From positions 1 to 64,000 of the forward strand of contig NZ_JAPDDP010000011.1 of the NCBI RefSeq assembly GCF_027587195.1: 64,000 nt of DNA. The letters run 5' to 3'. Every line of letters starts with the position of its first letter. Position 1 is the first letter of the stretch. Position numbers and translations under genes: made by a program. The stretch comes from Solirubrobacter phytolaccae. Its GTDB lineage: Bacteria > Actinomycetota > Thermoleophilia > Solirubrobacterales > Solirubrobacteraceae. A model generated the notes under the pieces. The model made no database searches, was not told the origin of the DNA, and was given only the letters and a program-made list of their open reading frames with translations. Positions 33,237 through 41,067 of the stretch are shown here, one piece after another.

Positions 33237-34280
33237 ATGGAGGAGACTTCCCGGCGCGCGATCTGGGTGCGCGACGACGACTTCATGGCCCACGACGTGC
33301 CGCGCCACCCCGAGCGGCCGGCGCGAATTCGCGCACTGGAGGCCGAGATGAGCGCGCACGGCTGGTTCGGGGCGGCGCGTGTCCAGGCGGTGGAGGCCTC
33401 GCGCGCGTCGCTGCACGCGGTGCACCCGGAGGAGCACGTGGCGTTGATCGAGGCGCTGTGCTCCGGCGGCGGCGGGCCGATCGACCACGACACCTACGCG
33501 GTGCCGGGCACGTTCGGGGCGGCGCTGCGGGCCGCGGGTGGCGCGGTGCAGCTCGTCGACGCCCTGTTGGGTGGCGAGGCGGACGTCGGCGTGAGCGCGC
33601 TGCGTCCGCCTGGGCATCACGCGGAGGCGGCGCGCGCGATGGGGTTCTGCTTCTTCGGCAACGTCGCGGTCGCGGCGCGCCGGGCGACGGACGCGCACGG
33701 GCTCGAGCGGGTGATGATCGTCGACTGGGACGTCCACCACGGCAACGGCACCAACGACATCTTCCACGCGGATTCCGACGTCCTGTTCGTGTCCGTGCAC
33801 GAGTGGCCGCTGTATCCCGGGACGGGTCCGGCGTCGGATCTCGGGTCCGGCGCGGGGGAGGGCTTCACCGTGAACCTGCCGGTGCCGAGCGGGAGCGGCG
33901 ACGCGGCGTACCGCTCACTGGTCGAGCACGTGGCGTGCGGGTTGATCCGGCAGTGGGAGCCGCAGCTCGTGCTGATCTCAGCTGGGTTCGACGCGCACCG
34001 CGACGATCCGCTCGCGACCTGCCGCGTGACCGAGGCGGGCTTCGCGGGGATGGCCGCTTCCTTGCGTGCCGCTGCCGACGGCGTGGGTGCGCCGCTGGGC
34101 GTGGTGCTCGAGGGCGGCTACGACCTGGGCGCGTTGTCGCGCTCGATGGCGGCGGTGATGCCGGTGCTGGTCGACGGCGTCGCTCCGGACGTGGGCGAGG
34201 TCGCCGTGCATCCGCTCGCGCGGGAGGGTGCGGTTCGCCTCGCCCCGTGGTGGCCGGGGCTTAGGCCTGGATCTTCTTGA
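33237..34280 (+). CDS. Histone deacetylase-family amidohydrolase
   Basis: The 347-residue protein is a class II-like deacetylase: HPERPARIRALEAEM, RPPGHHAEAARAMGFCFFGN, zinc-binding DWDVHHGNGT, the second Asp in SAGFDAHRDDPL and EGGYDL. Bacterial members remove acetyl groups from acetylated polyamines, acetoin-type metabolites or proteins; the protein-level target here is unknown. ATG 33237 is preferred to GTG 33228 because it lies 10 bp after a TATTAC box. The last 20 bp overlap the convergent SPOR protein gene. Confidence 0.92.
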   Translation: MEETSRRAIWVRDDDFMAHDVPRHPERPARIRALEAEMSAHGWFGAARVQAVEASRASLHAVHPEEHVALIEALCSGGGGPIDHDTYAVPGTFGAALRAAGGAVQLVDALLGGEADVGVSALRPPGHHAEAARAMGFCFFGNVAVAARRATDAHGLERVMIVDWDVHHGNGTNDIFHADSDVLFVSVHEWPLYPGTGPASDLGSGAGEGFTVNLPVPSGSGDAAYRSLVEHVACGLIRQWEPQLVLISAGFDAHRDDPLATCRVTEAGFAGMAASLRAAADGVGAPLGVVLEGGYDLGALSRSMAAVMPVLVDGVAPDVGEVAVHPLAREGAVRLAPWWPGLRPGSS

Positions 34281-35001
34281 CGTACGCGTCCGAGTACTCG
34301 GCCTTGACCGCGCCCAACGCGTCCTGCGCTTCCTTCTTGGTGGCGTACGCACCTGAGTAGACGACCCAGAAGCCGCCGTTGAGCGTGCTGTAGTCGTCGG
34401 AGTTGAGCACTTCGGCCGTGATGCTCTTGCCCGCGGCCTCCTCGGCGACCTTGTCCGCGGCCGACTGGGAGTCCTCCGACGCGAGGATGATCGTCCAGTC
34501 GCCGTCGTTGCCGCTGAAGCCACCCGTCGTCGTCGGGTCTTCGGTCGCCTCGGCCGTCGGTTCCGCGGTCGGCTCGGCGGTCGGTTCCTCGGGCGTGGTC
34601 GTCGCGTTCGGGTCAGCCGGGTCGGGCGTCGGCGTCAGGCTCGGGTCGACGGTCTCCGTGGGCACCGCCGTGATCGTCGGCAACGCGGACGGCGTCTCCT
34701 GCGGCGGCACACCGGCCGAAGGCGTGGGCGTCGGCGTCGCCGCCGTCTCCTCACGGTCCGACATCGCGGCGATCGCCAGGATCACGCCGAGAATCGCGAG
34801 CGCGACCAGGCCACCGCCCAGATAGATCGGCACCCGCCAACCCCGCGCTTCGACCACTTCGGTCCCGGCCGCGGCACCGCACGCCAGGCACCACTCCTGA
34901 TCGGGCGCGAGCGTGCTCCCGCAGCGCGGACACCGCCGGTCGGGCGGACCGGGCGGGGGGACCATCGCGTCAGGTGGCGGCGGGGTCTCCATCGTGCTCA
35001 C
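34261..35001 (-). CDS. Zinc-ribbon, single-TM protein with C-terminal SPOR-like domain
   Basis: The 246-residue protein has, in order: a Pro-rich start, a zinc ribbon (CPRCGSTLAPDQEWCLACG, about 24-42), a transmembrane helix (PIYLGGGLVALAILGVILAI), a Thr/Pro/Glu-rich spacer of about 85 residues with TAEPTAEPTAEATEDPT repeats, and a C-terminal SPOR-like domain (DWTIILASEDSQSAADKVAE, then FWVVYSGAYATKKEAQDAL). SPOR domains bind denuded peptidoglycan at division sites, so it probably links cytoplasm to cell wall. GTG 35001 is used because it overlaps the upstream stop in GTGA. Confidence 0.82.
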   Translation of the reverse strand: MSTMETPPPPDAMVPPPGPPDRRCPRCGSTLAPDQEWCLACGAAAGTEVVEARGWRVPIYLGGGLVALAILGVILAIAAMSDREETAATPTPTPSAGVPPQETPSALPTITAVPTETVDPSLTPTPDPADPNATTTPEEPTAEPTAEPTAEATEDPTTTGGFSGNDGDWTIILASEDSQSAADKVAEEAAGKSITAEVLNSDDYSTLNGGFWVVYSGAYATKKEAQDALGAVKAEYSDAYVKKIQA

Positions 35002-37583
35002 GGGCGTCGCTCCACAGGACTGAAGATAGATCCATTGCGCGTCGAATCGTCGTCATCGGAGCTTTGCGCATCCGTCTGCGCGGACGTGCCGTCGGCACCG
35101 GTAGGTGCGTCGCCCGGCTCCCCGGCGTCCGCGGCAGGCTCGCCGGCGGCTTCGCCCGACTCGTTCCCGGCGGCCTCGCCCTCCGAAGCTTCGCTCACGT
35201 TCGCGACGCGCTCGTCGGCCGGACCGTCCTCGCCCGGCGCCGTGTCCGCGTCGCCCGCAGCGACCGATGTCGTCTCGTCGGCGCTCGTGACGGCAGGCCC
35301 GTCGGTGACGTCGCCGGGCGTGGCCGCGGCGGCCTCGTCAGCTTCTGGCGTCGTCTCGTCGGCGGGCCCGGCGGTGGCGTCGCCGGGCGTGGCCGCGGCG
35401 GCCTCGTCAGCTTCTGGCGTCGTCTCGTCGGCGGGCCGGGCGGTGGCGTCGCCGGGCGTGGCCGGGGCGGCCTCGTCAGCCCCCGGCGTCGTCTCGTCGG
35501 CGGGCCCCGCGGTGACGTCGGCGTCGGTCGGCACTTCGGCGTCCGGCGCGTCGGCCGCGGAGGTCTCGTCCGCGTGCACGGGCTCGATCGGCGCCTCGCT
35601 GCTCGGGGCGTCGGTGTGCGCGAACTCCGCAGGGGCGTCCGCGGCCGCCTCGCCACTCGGGGCGTCCCCGGGCTCGGCCTGTGCGTCGGGCGCGGGCACC
35701 TCGCCGCTCGGCGCATCGCCATGCGCGTACTCCGCGGGCGCCTCGCCGCTCGGCGCCTCGGCGTGCGCGGGCTCGGCCGCGACCTCGCCGCTCGGGGCGT
35801 CGGGGAGTCCCGGCTCACCGGCCGCGTCGGTCTCGCTGCTCGGCGCGTCGGCGTGCGCGGAGTCGGCCCGGGCGTCGGGCGCGGGTGCCTCGTTGCCTAC
35901 GGCGTCGGTGTGAGCGGTCTCCGCCGGCGCGTCGGGCTGCGCGACGCCGTTCGCCGGGGTCTCGCCCGGTGCGGTGTCGGCGTGCGACGTCGCGACGGCG
36001 TCAGTTGTGCGGCTCGGCCACTGGAAGTCGGCGCCGCCGGCGGACGGGTGGTCCGGGTCCAGCGGTGAGAGCTCCTGGGTGGGCTGCTCGATCGGCGACA
36101 CGATGGGGATCGCGGGCCCGACCACGGGGTCCGGGGCGACAGGGGCCGGCTGCGGCTCCGCGGCGCGGGCGGCGGTTCGGCGGGCGGCTTCCGTGAGCGG
36201 AAGACCGCAGTGGGAGCAGAACTCGGCCCAGCTGCTGAAGAGCTCGCCGCACTGGGGGCAATCGCCGCCGATGCCGGGTTCGCGCACGAGCACCTGGCGG
36301 CGGACGTCGTCCAGGCGCACCTCGATCTCGTGCAGCTCGGCGTCGACGCGTGCGAGGCGGATGAGCTTGGTCTCCCGGAGGCGACGGTGCGCCTCGTGCT
36401 CCATGTCGTGCGCAGTTCGGTGCAGCTCGTAGACGAAGCCGCCGAGGTCGCGCAGCAGTACCTCGCGCGCGGCGCGCAGGAACGCGGCGCGACGGCGGAG
36501 CTTGCCGCGACGGGCACTCGTCGGCATCGACGCGTTGAGCTCGTCCGGGTCCAACCCCGCGGGGAGGTCCGCGATCGGCGGGGGCGGCTGATATCCGGGG
36601 GCCGGCGCGGCGTAGCCAGGAGCGACGCCCTGCGGCATGCCAGGCGCGGGATAGCCGTACGGGGCGTCCGGCTGGGCCTGCGGGTCGTAGCCGGCGTAGC
36701 CCGGCTGGTGCGGTCCGGCGGCGTAGTCGGGGGCGGGCCCGGGATACCCGTACGGAGCGCCGGGCTGCGGCTGCGGGGCGCCGTACCCGGGATACCCGTA
36801 CGGCGCTTCCGGCTGGTGCTGCGCGGCGCCGTACTCGGGCGCGGGACCGGGATACCCGTATGGGGCTTGCGCTTGGTGCGGCGCGGCGCCCTGGTCGGGG
36901 CCGGGGTAGCCATACGGAGCGCCCGGCTGGGGCTGCCCAGCACCGTACTCGGGCCCGGGGTAGCCGTACGGCGCGCCCGGCTGGGGCTGCCCGGCGCCGT
37001 ATTCGGGGCCGGGGTAGCCGTGGGCGTCTGGCTGCGGCTGTGCGGCGCCGTACTCGGTGCCGGGGTAGCCGTCCGGCTGCGGCTGTGCGGCGCCGTGCTC
37101 GGGGCCGGGGTAGCCGTCCGGCTGCGGCTGCGGCTGTGCGGGGACGGGGTGGCCGTGCGGGGCGTCCGGCTGCGGCTGCGGCTGCCCGGCGCCGTACTCG
37201 GGCGCGCTGGCGTGGTCCTGCGGGGCACCGTGCTGCTGCGGCGTGGCCGCGGCGCTCGGCGCGGGCGACGACAGCGGGTCCCCGGAGACGAGGCCGCCCG
37301 ATCCGGGGATCACCTGGGTCGCGTCCGCCGGTCCAGCGGTATGTGGCGTCTGCGCGGGCTGTCCCTCGGACGCGGCGCCGCTTCCCTCGGGGAGGTAGCC
37401 CGTGGGCGGATCGTCGGCACCCGGTTGGGCGGCGGGGTCCGTGAGCAGGGACGGACGGCCCTGCTCATCGGCGGGCGTGGTGGCCTGCGCGTCCACGGTT
37501 CCCGGTTCGGCGGCCGTCTGTGGATCGGTGCCTTCGGGACCCTCGGGGCGTCGGCTGGACAAGCGTCGAAATAGGCCGCTCAT
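34998..37583 (-). CDS. Large low-complexity protein with central helical/zinc-ribbon domain
   Basis: The 861-residue protein has three zones. Residues about 120-345 contain some ten copies of an 18-residue Pro/Gln/Tyr/Gly unit (consensus PEYGAGQPQPGAPYGYPG). Residues about 355-475 form the only ordered part: helical LRRRAAFLRAAREVLLRDLG, a coiled-coil-like segment (DAELHEIEVRLDDVRRQVLV) and a zinc ribbon (CPQCGELFSSWAEFCSHCG). Residues about 520-860 are acidic Ala/Asp/Glu/Pro/Thr repeats (DAPSGE units; three 23-residue ADETTPEADEAAAATPGD units). No signal peptide or TM helix is seen. It overlaps the SPOR/zinc-ribbon gene by 4 bp, so the two zinc-ribbon proteins are co-expressed. Confidence 0.8.
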   Translation of the reverse strand: MSGLFRRLSSRRPEGPEGTDPQTAAEPGTVDAQATTPADEQGRPSLLTDPAAQPGADDPPTGYLPEGSGAASEGQPAQTPHTAGPADATQVIPGSGGLVSGDPLSSPAPSAAATPQQHGAPQDHASAPEYGAGQPQPQPDAPHGHPVPAQPQPQPDGYPGPEHGAAQPQPDGYPGTEYGAAQPQPDAHGYPGPEYGAGQPQPGAPYGYPGPEYGAGQPQPGAPYGYPGPDQGAAPHQAQAPYGYPGPAPEYGAAQHQPEAPYGYPGYGAPQPQPGAPYGYPGPAPDYAAGPHQPGYAGYDPQAQPDAPYGYPAPGMPQGVAPGYAAPAPGYQPPPPIADLPAGLDPDELNASMPTSARRGKLRRRAAFLRAAREVLLRDLGGFVYELHRTAHDMEHEAHRRLRETKLIRLARVDAELHEIEVRLDDVRRQVLVREPGIGGDCPQCGELFSSWAEFCSHCGLPLTEAARRTAARAAEPQPAPVAPDPVVGPAIPIVSPIEQPTQELSPLDPDHPSAGGADFQWPSRTTDAVATSHADTAPGETPANGVAQPDAPAETAHTDAVGNEAPAPDARADSAHADAPSSETDAAGEPGLPDAPSGEVAAEPAHAEAPSGEAPAEYAHGDAPSGEVPAPDAQAEPGDAPSGEAAADAPAEFAHTDAPSSEAPIEPVHADETSAADAPDAEVPTDADVTAGPADETTPGADEAAPATPGDATARPADETTPEADEAAAATPGDATAGPADETTPEADEAAAATPGDVTDGPAVTSADETTSVAAGDADTAPGEDGPADERVANVSEASEGEAAGNESGEAAGEPAADAGEPGDAPTGADGTSAQTDAQSSDDDDSTRNGSIFSPVERRP
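35305..35511 (+). repeat. 69-bp tandem repeat, 3 copies
   Basis: Three near-identical 69-bp units encode the 23-residue Asp/Glu/Thr/Ala/Pro repeat in the tail of the 861-residue protein. The high DNA identity suggests recent slippage or recombination and probable length variation between strains. Confidence 0.75.
36640..37200 (+). repeat. 54-bp-type tandem repeats encoding PQYG-rich units
   Basis: About ten copies of a degenerate 54-bp unit (18 residues) lie in the N-terminal coding part of the 861-residue protein, with some units shortened. Copies differ more from each other than the 69-bp repeats do. Confidence 0.7.
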
Positions 37584-37619
37584 GGGTCGTCGGGAGCCGC
37601 GGGGGACTCCGAGCGGTCG

Positions 37620-37625
37620 AGTATA
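37620..37625 (-). promoter_or_regulatory. -10 hexamer upstream of the 861-residue protein gene
   Basis: Minus-strand TATACT lies 36 bp before the ATG at 37583, giving a predicted leader of about 30 nt. No clear -35 at 16-18 bp. Confidence 0.35.
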
Positions 37626-37669
37626 GGGTCGAGGTCCGCCGCCACGACTAAGTTCAACGTAAGCATTGC

Positions 37670-38605
37670 TCAGGCCTTGTGCTCCGCCAGCAGGTCACGC
37701 CACGCCTCGACCACGCGCGCGGCCATCGCGTCGGCGGAGAAGAGCTCGGCGCGCGCCCGGCCGTCGACCCGCGGGTCCGCCGCGGCCAGGTGCGGGGCGA
37801 GCGCGGCGCGCCAGGCATCCGGATCCCACGGCCCGCAGTACGCGCCGTCGATGCCCTCGAGCACGACCGGATGGATGCCCACGGGCGTTCCGAGCGCGGG
37901 CACGCCGCACGCGAGCGCCTCGATCACCGCGAGCCCGAACCCCTCGGTCTGCGACGGCACCAGCACGGCGTTGGCGGCGTTGATCCAGTACGGGACCTCG
38001 TCCGGCGGGACGCCGCCGAGCGTGAGCAGCGGCACGTCACCCGCGGCCTCGACCGCGCGGTCGTAGCGCTTGAGTGGGCGCGACGGGTCGTGCGGGAACA
38101 GCAGGTACGGCCCATCCGGGGCAAGGCCCAAGCGCGCGCGGGCCTGCGCGCGCGGGATCGGGCGGAAGCGGTGCACGTCGATGCCCACGGGCAGCACCGC
38201 GACCCGGCGCTTCGTGCCCGCGCCGGGCAGGTTGGCGCTGAAGTCACGCGACACCGCGGCGGTGAGCGCGGTGAACGGCAGGATCGCCCGCGTGGCGAGA
38301 TACGAGCGGCGCACCAGCAGGTCGTTGCCGTGCAGCGTCACGACCACCGGGCCGAGCCGCGCGAGCACCGCCGGCCAGGCCGTGAGCCCGAAGTGCGCGT
38401 GCACGATGTCGAAGCGCTGCCCGCGGTAGCGCGAGCGCAGCGTCCGGGCCGCGTTCACGAGGGCGCGCGGGCCTGGGCCAAACGCGAACAGCTCGATCTC
38501 GACGTCGACGCGTCGGCGCAGCGCCTCGACCTGATCGCGCACGAACGGACCGAGCGCCGGACGCTGTGCGGTGGGGTACATGTTGGACACGATCAGGGCG
38601 CGCAC
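37670..38605 (-). CDS. GT4-family glycosyltransferase
   Basis: The 311-residue protein starts at GTG (VRALIVSNMYPTAQRPALGP) and has a GT-B fold: N-terminal HAHFGLTAWPAVLARLG and TLHGNDLLVRRSYL, then C-terminal LLFPHDPSRPLKRYDRAVEA and the donor-site E-x7-E motif ETEGFGLAVIEALACGVPA-like (TEGFGLAVIE). It transfers a sugar from an activated donor in envelope polysaccharide or glycolipid synthesis. The donor cannot be named. Start choice: GTG 38605 is 8 bp after minus-strand TAGCGT; the upstream extension to 38662 has no family N-terminal resemblance. Confidence 0.87.
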   Translation of the reverse strand: MRALIVSNMYPTAQRPALGPFVRDQVEALRRRVDVEIELFAFGPGPRALVNAARTLRSRYRGQRFDIVHAHFGLTAWPAVLARLGPVVVTLHGNDLLVRRSYLATRAILPFTALTAAVSRDFSANLPGAGTKRRVAVLPVGIDVHRFRPIPRAQARARLGLAPDGPYLLFPHDPSRPLKRYDRAVEAAGDVPLLTLGGVPPDEVPYWINAANAVLVPSQTEGFGLAVIEALACGVPALGTPVGIHPVVLEGIDGAYCGPWDPDAWRAALAPHLAAADPRVDGRARAELFSADAMAARVVEAWRDLLAEHKA

Positions 38606-38613
38606 GGCCCGCA

Positions 38614-38619
38614 ACGCTA
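38614..38619 (-). promoter_or_regulatory. -10 hexamer of the glycosyltransferase gene
   Basis: Minus-strand TAGCGT ends 8 bp before the GTG start (38605), consistent with a leaderless transcript. Confidence 0.35.
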
Positions 38620-38750
38620 TCGGCGCGTCTTTTTTCACGAAGACGGCACAGAAACGTTGCAATTGCGCGTAGAGGCGTCACAGGGGTCGCCCCGAGACTT
38701 CCGGCACGGTCCGCACAGGGCGGGCCGGAGAGCCTTTTGGAGGTCGTGAG

Positions 38751-38966
38751 ATGTACGAGTGGATGGGCCGCGCACACGCGTGGCTGGCGCAGGAACGCGG
38801 GCAGGGGACGGTCGAGTACGTCGGGCTGATCCTGCTGCTTGCGGGGATCATGGCGGCGGTCGTGGCGGGCGGCAAGGGCCTCACCGGCAATATCCCCAGC
38901 ACGATCGTCAACGAGCTCAAGGACGCGATCGGCGGCGTCGGGGACGCACCGAAGACGGGCAGCTAG
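38751..38966 (+). CDS. Flp/Fap-type pilin
   Basis: The 71-residue protein has the Flp-type class III signal: short leader, then ERGQGTVEYVGLILLLAGIM, in which prepilin peptidase would cut after the Gly before Q/T and expose the Glu+5-type residue and hydrophobic helix. The C-terminal part is short and polar. Flp pilins build thin adhesive tad pili. A GGAGG ribosome binding site lies 8 bp before the ATG. No tad assembly genes are seen nearby, so it is an orphan pilin gene in this window. Hairpins follow the stop codon. Confidence 0.85.
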   Translation: MYEWMGRAHAWLAQERGQGTVEYVGLILLLAGIMAAVVAGGKGLTGNIPSTIVNELKDAIGGVGDAPKTGS

Positions 38967-38973
38967 TCGTGGC

Positions 38974-39035
38974 GGCACGGGGAACGGAGATCCGGGTGGG
39001 GGCCGTGCCAGACTGGCCGCGTGGTCCCGTTCCCC
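38974..39035. repeat. Nested hairpins downstream of the pilin gene
   Basis: GGCACGG (38974-38980) pairs with CCGTGCC (39003-39009), and GGGGAACGG (38979-38987) pairs with CCGTTCCCC (39027-39035). The two are mutually exclusive. They lie between the pilin stop and rph and could terminate or attenuate pilin transcription. Confidence 0.45.
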
Positions 39036-39086
39036 ACGTCCGCGCGCGAGCGCGGCGCCCTGAACCGCACCTGAGGAGGCGCACGA

Positions 39087-39809
39087 ATGTCCCGCGAGAG
39101 AAGTGGCGGCCGCGCGCCGAACGAGCTCCGTCCCGTGACCATCGAACCCGGCTTCGTGCGGACGGCGACGGGCAGCGCGCTCATCTCCTGCGGGGGGACG
39201 CGCGTGATCTGCACGGCGTCGGTGCAGGAGTCCGTGCCGCGCTGGCTCGTGGGCAAGGGCCGGGGCTGGATGACGGCCGAGTACGGGATGCTCCCGGCGT
39301 CGACGGGCGACCGCAAGCAGCGCGACATCACGAAGGGCCGTGCCGACGGACGCACCGTGGAGATCCAGCGGCTGATCGGTCGCAGCCTGCGCGGGGTCGC
39401 GGACCTCGAGGCGCTCGGCGAGCGCACGATCTACGTGGACTGCGACGTCCTCGAGGCCGACGGCGGCACGCGTTGCGCGTCGATCACGGGTGGCTTCGTG
39501 GCCCTGGCGCTCGCGTGCCAGCGGCTGCAGGCCGAAGGGCTGCTGACGAAGTCCCCGCTCACCGGCACGATCGCCGCGGTGTCCTGCGGCGTGGTGGACG
39601 GCGTGCCGATGCTGGACCTGGACTACCCCGAGGACAGCACGGCGGAGGTCGACGCCAACGTGGTCATGACGGGCGAAGGTGGCCTCGTCGAGGTGCAGGC
39701 CACGGCCGAGCGCACGCCGCTCAGCCGCGCGCACCTGGACGAGCTGCTGGCGCTCGCGGAGGCCGGCATCCAGGGTCTGCGCGAGGCGCAGGAGGCCGTG
39801 CTGCGATGA
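39087..39809 (+). CDS. rph: Ribonuclease PH
   Basis: The 240-residue protein matches RNase PH throughout: RPVTIEPGFVRTATGSALIS, TAEYGMLPASTGDRKQRD, GRTVEIQRLIGRSLRGV, DCDVLEADGGTRCASITGGF and DLDYPEDSTAEVDANVVMT (phosphate and metal residues). It trims tRNA 3' ends using phosphate. A strong GAGGAGG ribosome binding site precedes the ATG. The stop overlaps the rdgB ATG in ATGA, the common actinobacterial rph-rdgB pairing. Confidence 0.95.
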   Translation: MSRERSGGRAPNELRPVTIEPGFVRTATGSALISCGGTRVICTASVQESVPRWLVGKGRGWMTAEYGMLPASTGDRKQRDITKGRADGRTVEIQRLIGRSLRGVADLEALGERTIYVDCDVLEADGGTRCASITGGFVALALACQRLQAEGLLTKSPLTGTIAAVSCGVVDGVPMLDLDYPEDSTAEVDANVVMTGEGGLVEVQATAERTPLSRAHLDELLALAEAGIQGLREAQEAVLR

Positions 39810-40375
39810 GCCTTGTCCTGGCGACCCGCAACGACCACAAGGTCCGCGAGTTCGAGCGCCTGCTGCCCGGCCTGACGATCGAGCCGCTGCCCGCCAGCGC
39901 GCCGACGCCCGAGGAGACCGGCACGACCTACGCCGAGAACGCGCTGATCAAGGCCCGCAGCGCGGCCCAGGCGACGGGCAAGGCGGCGTTCGCCGACGAC
40001 TCCGGGATCGAGGCCGAGGCACTCGACTGGCGTCCGGGCGTCTACACCGCCCGCTTCGCCGGCCCCGACGCGAGCGACGGTGAGAACCTGGCGAAGCTCC
40101 ACCGCGAGGCGCCGGCCGGCAGCCGCGCGCGATACGTGTGCGTAATCGCGCACGTCACGCCCGAAGGCGACGAGCAGCTCTTCGAAGGCCGTTGCGAGGG
40201 CACGCTGGCCGACGAGCCCGCGGGCGGCGGCGGGTTCGGCTACGACCCGCTGTTCGTGCCGGTCGAGTTCCCGGACCGCACGATGGCCGAGCTCACGGAC
40301 GACCAGAAGGACGAGATCTCGCACCGGGGCAAGGCCGCGCGCGAGTTGTCGGCCTGGCTCGCGAGCCTGGCGTAG
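39806..40375 (+). CDS. rdgB: Non-canonical purine NTP pyrophosphatase (RdgB/HAM1)
   Basis: The 189-residue protein starts at the ATG overlapping the rph stop and shows the HAM1 core: LVLATRNDHKVREFERLL, AENALIKARSAAQATGKAAF, ADDSGIEAEAL, the GFGYDPLF motif and ISHRGKAARELSAWL. It hydrolyses dITP, ITP and XTP to monophosphates and so keeps deaminated purines out of DNA and RNA. The large upstream open frame from 38759 is a shadow across rph. Confidence 0.95.
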   Translation: MSLVLATRNDHKVREFERLLPGLTIEPLPASAPTPEETGTTYAENALIKARSAAQATGKAAFADDSGIEAEALDWRPGVYTARFAGPDASDGENLAKLHREAPAGSRARYVCVIAHVTPEGDEQLFEGRCEGTLADEPAGGGGFGYDPLFVPVEFPDRTMAELTDDQKDEISHRGKAARELSAWLASLA

Positions 40376-40470
40376 CGGGCGCGGGTCGGGCCTGGGGCGC
40401 GCTGTCGGGGGCGGCGCGCACGGCCGAGCCGCGTGCAGGGCTGAAGTCGCGCGAACGGCGAGCACCCCGT

Positions 40471-40550
40471 CTGGCGCCGCGTCAAGAAACTCGTGCGCCG
40501 GCGATGGCGAGTTGTGCGGCCGTCGTCACGAATTTCTTGACCCGGCGCGG
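40471..40550. repeat. Dispersed palindromic repeat, copy B (~80 bp)
   Basis: GCGCCG-c-GTCAAGAAA (40474-40489) faces TTTCTTGAC-c-CGGCGC (40533-40548), a 16-position stem with one mismatch. Read on the minus strand it aligns along nearly its whole length with copy A at 19301-19379 with a few small gaps. Two copies 21 kb apart, in opposite orientation and both in non-coding DNA, suggest a non-autonomous mobile or REP-like family. Confidence 0.65.
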
Positions 40551-40574
40551 CCGGTGCGCTCTTGGGCCAGTGAG

Positions 40575-40612
40575 GTCCGGTTCCCGGACTGCGTGAACGC
40601 TCGTGCGTTCAC
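40575..40612. repeat. Two short perfect hairpins
   Basis: GTCCGG/CCGGAC (40575-40580, 40584-40589; loop TTC) and GTGAACGC/GCGTTCAC (40593-40600, 40605-40612; loop TCGT). Both have tight loops and could stop transcription arriving from rdgB. Confidence 0.5.
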
Positions 40613-40749
40613 CGCTCGCGACTACGAGGGATCGAGCGCGTTCGTTCGGCGGCATCCCCTGGGCGGCATGGACGAGGGGGCGCCGCTCTGAGCTTTCGCT
40701 GAGCGGAACTTGCGCGCGGCACCCCTCCCGGCCGGCCTGGGCAAGGGCG

Positions 40750-40821
40750 GGGCCGCGCCGTCGGGACGGGCCGCGCGGCCGGGACGGGCCGCGCGGCCGG
40801 GACGAGCCGCGCCGTCGGGAC
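40750..40821 (+). repeat. 18-bp tandem repeat, 4 copies
   Basis: Four units of consensus GGGCCGCGCsGyCGGGAC run head to tail; each unit is itself a near palindrome (GGCCGCGCGGCC). It is 90% GC and likely forms strong secondary structure in single strands. Confidence 0.75.
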
Positions 40822-40856
40822 GGGTCCCGCGGCGCGTCGGGCGGGGGAGGGGTGCG

Positions 40857-40889
40857 GCATTCTCGTCACGACAGGTGTGACGAGAATGC
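40857..40889. repeat. 13-bp perfect inverted repeat
   Basis: GCATTCTCGTCAC (40857-40869) and its exact complement at 40877-40889, loop of 7 nt. Confidence 0.65.
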
Positions 40890-40917
40890 GTCACCCCCTG
40901 CCGGTGACACGGATTCG

Positions 40918-40968
40918 GGGGGTGCCGCAATCCGGCGCCACCCCTCGGAGGTCGGTTGCGGCACCCCC
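40918..40968. repeat. 13-bp perfect inverted repeat with 25-nt loop
   Basis: GGGGGTGCCGCAA (40918-40930) and TTGCGGCACCCCC (40956-40968) are exact complements. The arms differ from the neighbouring palindromes, so this is not a copy of the same element. Confidence 0.6.
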
Positions 40969-41067
40969 TCGCGAAGCCGGCCCGAGCCGTGCGAACGGGG
41001 GAACGCATGGCGTTCCAAAGGCCGGAGGCCAGAGCTCGTTCCGGCCGGCGCCGTTCGCGCGTGGCGC

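Larger units (their letters stand above)
40376..41067. other. Gene-free, palindrome-rich island
   Basis: No convincing coding sequence is found in these 692 bp. Instead there are a copy of the dispersed palindromic repeat (40471-40550), short perfect hairpins (40575-40589, 40593-40612), an 18-bp tandem repeat (40750-40821) and two long perfect inverted repeats (40857-40889, 40918-40968). Open frames crossing it are Arg/Pro/Ala-rich without family-like features. Confidence 0.6.

Noticed and set aside
40750-40821. CRISPR-like direct repeats
   Set aside because: Units are 18 bp, contiguous with no spacers, and no cas genes are present.
40609-40869. 86-residue minus-strand frame with VPAARP repeats
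   Set aside because: Its repetitiveness is explained by the 18-bp DNA tandem repeat; no start signal or family-like region.
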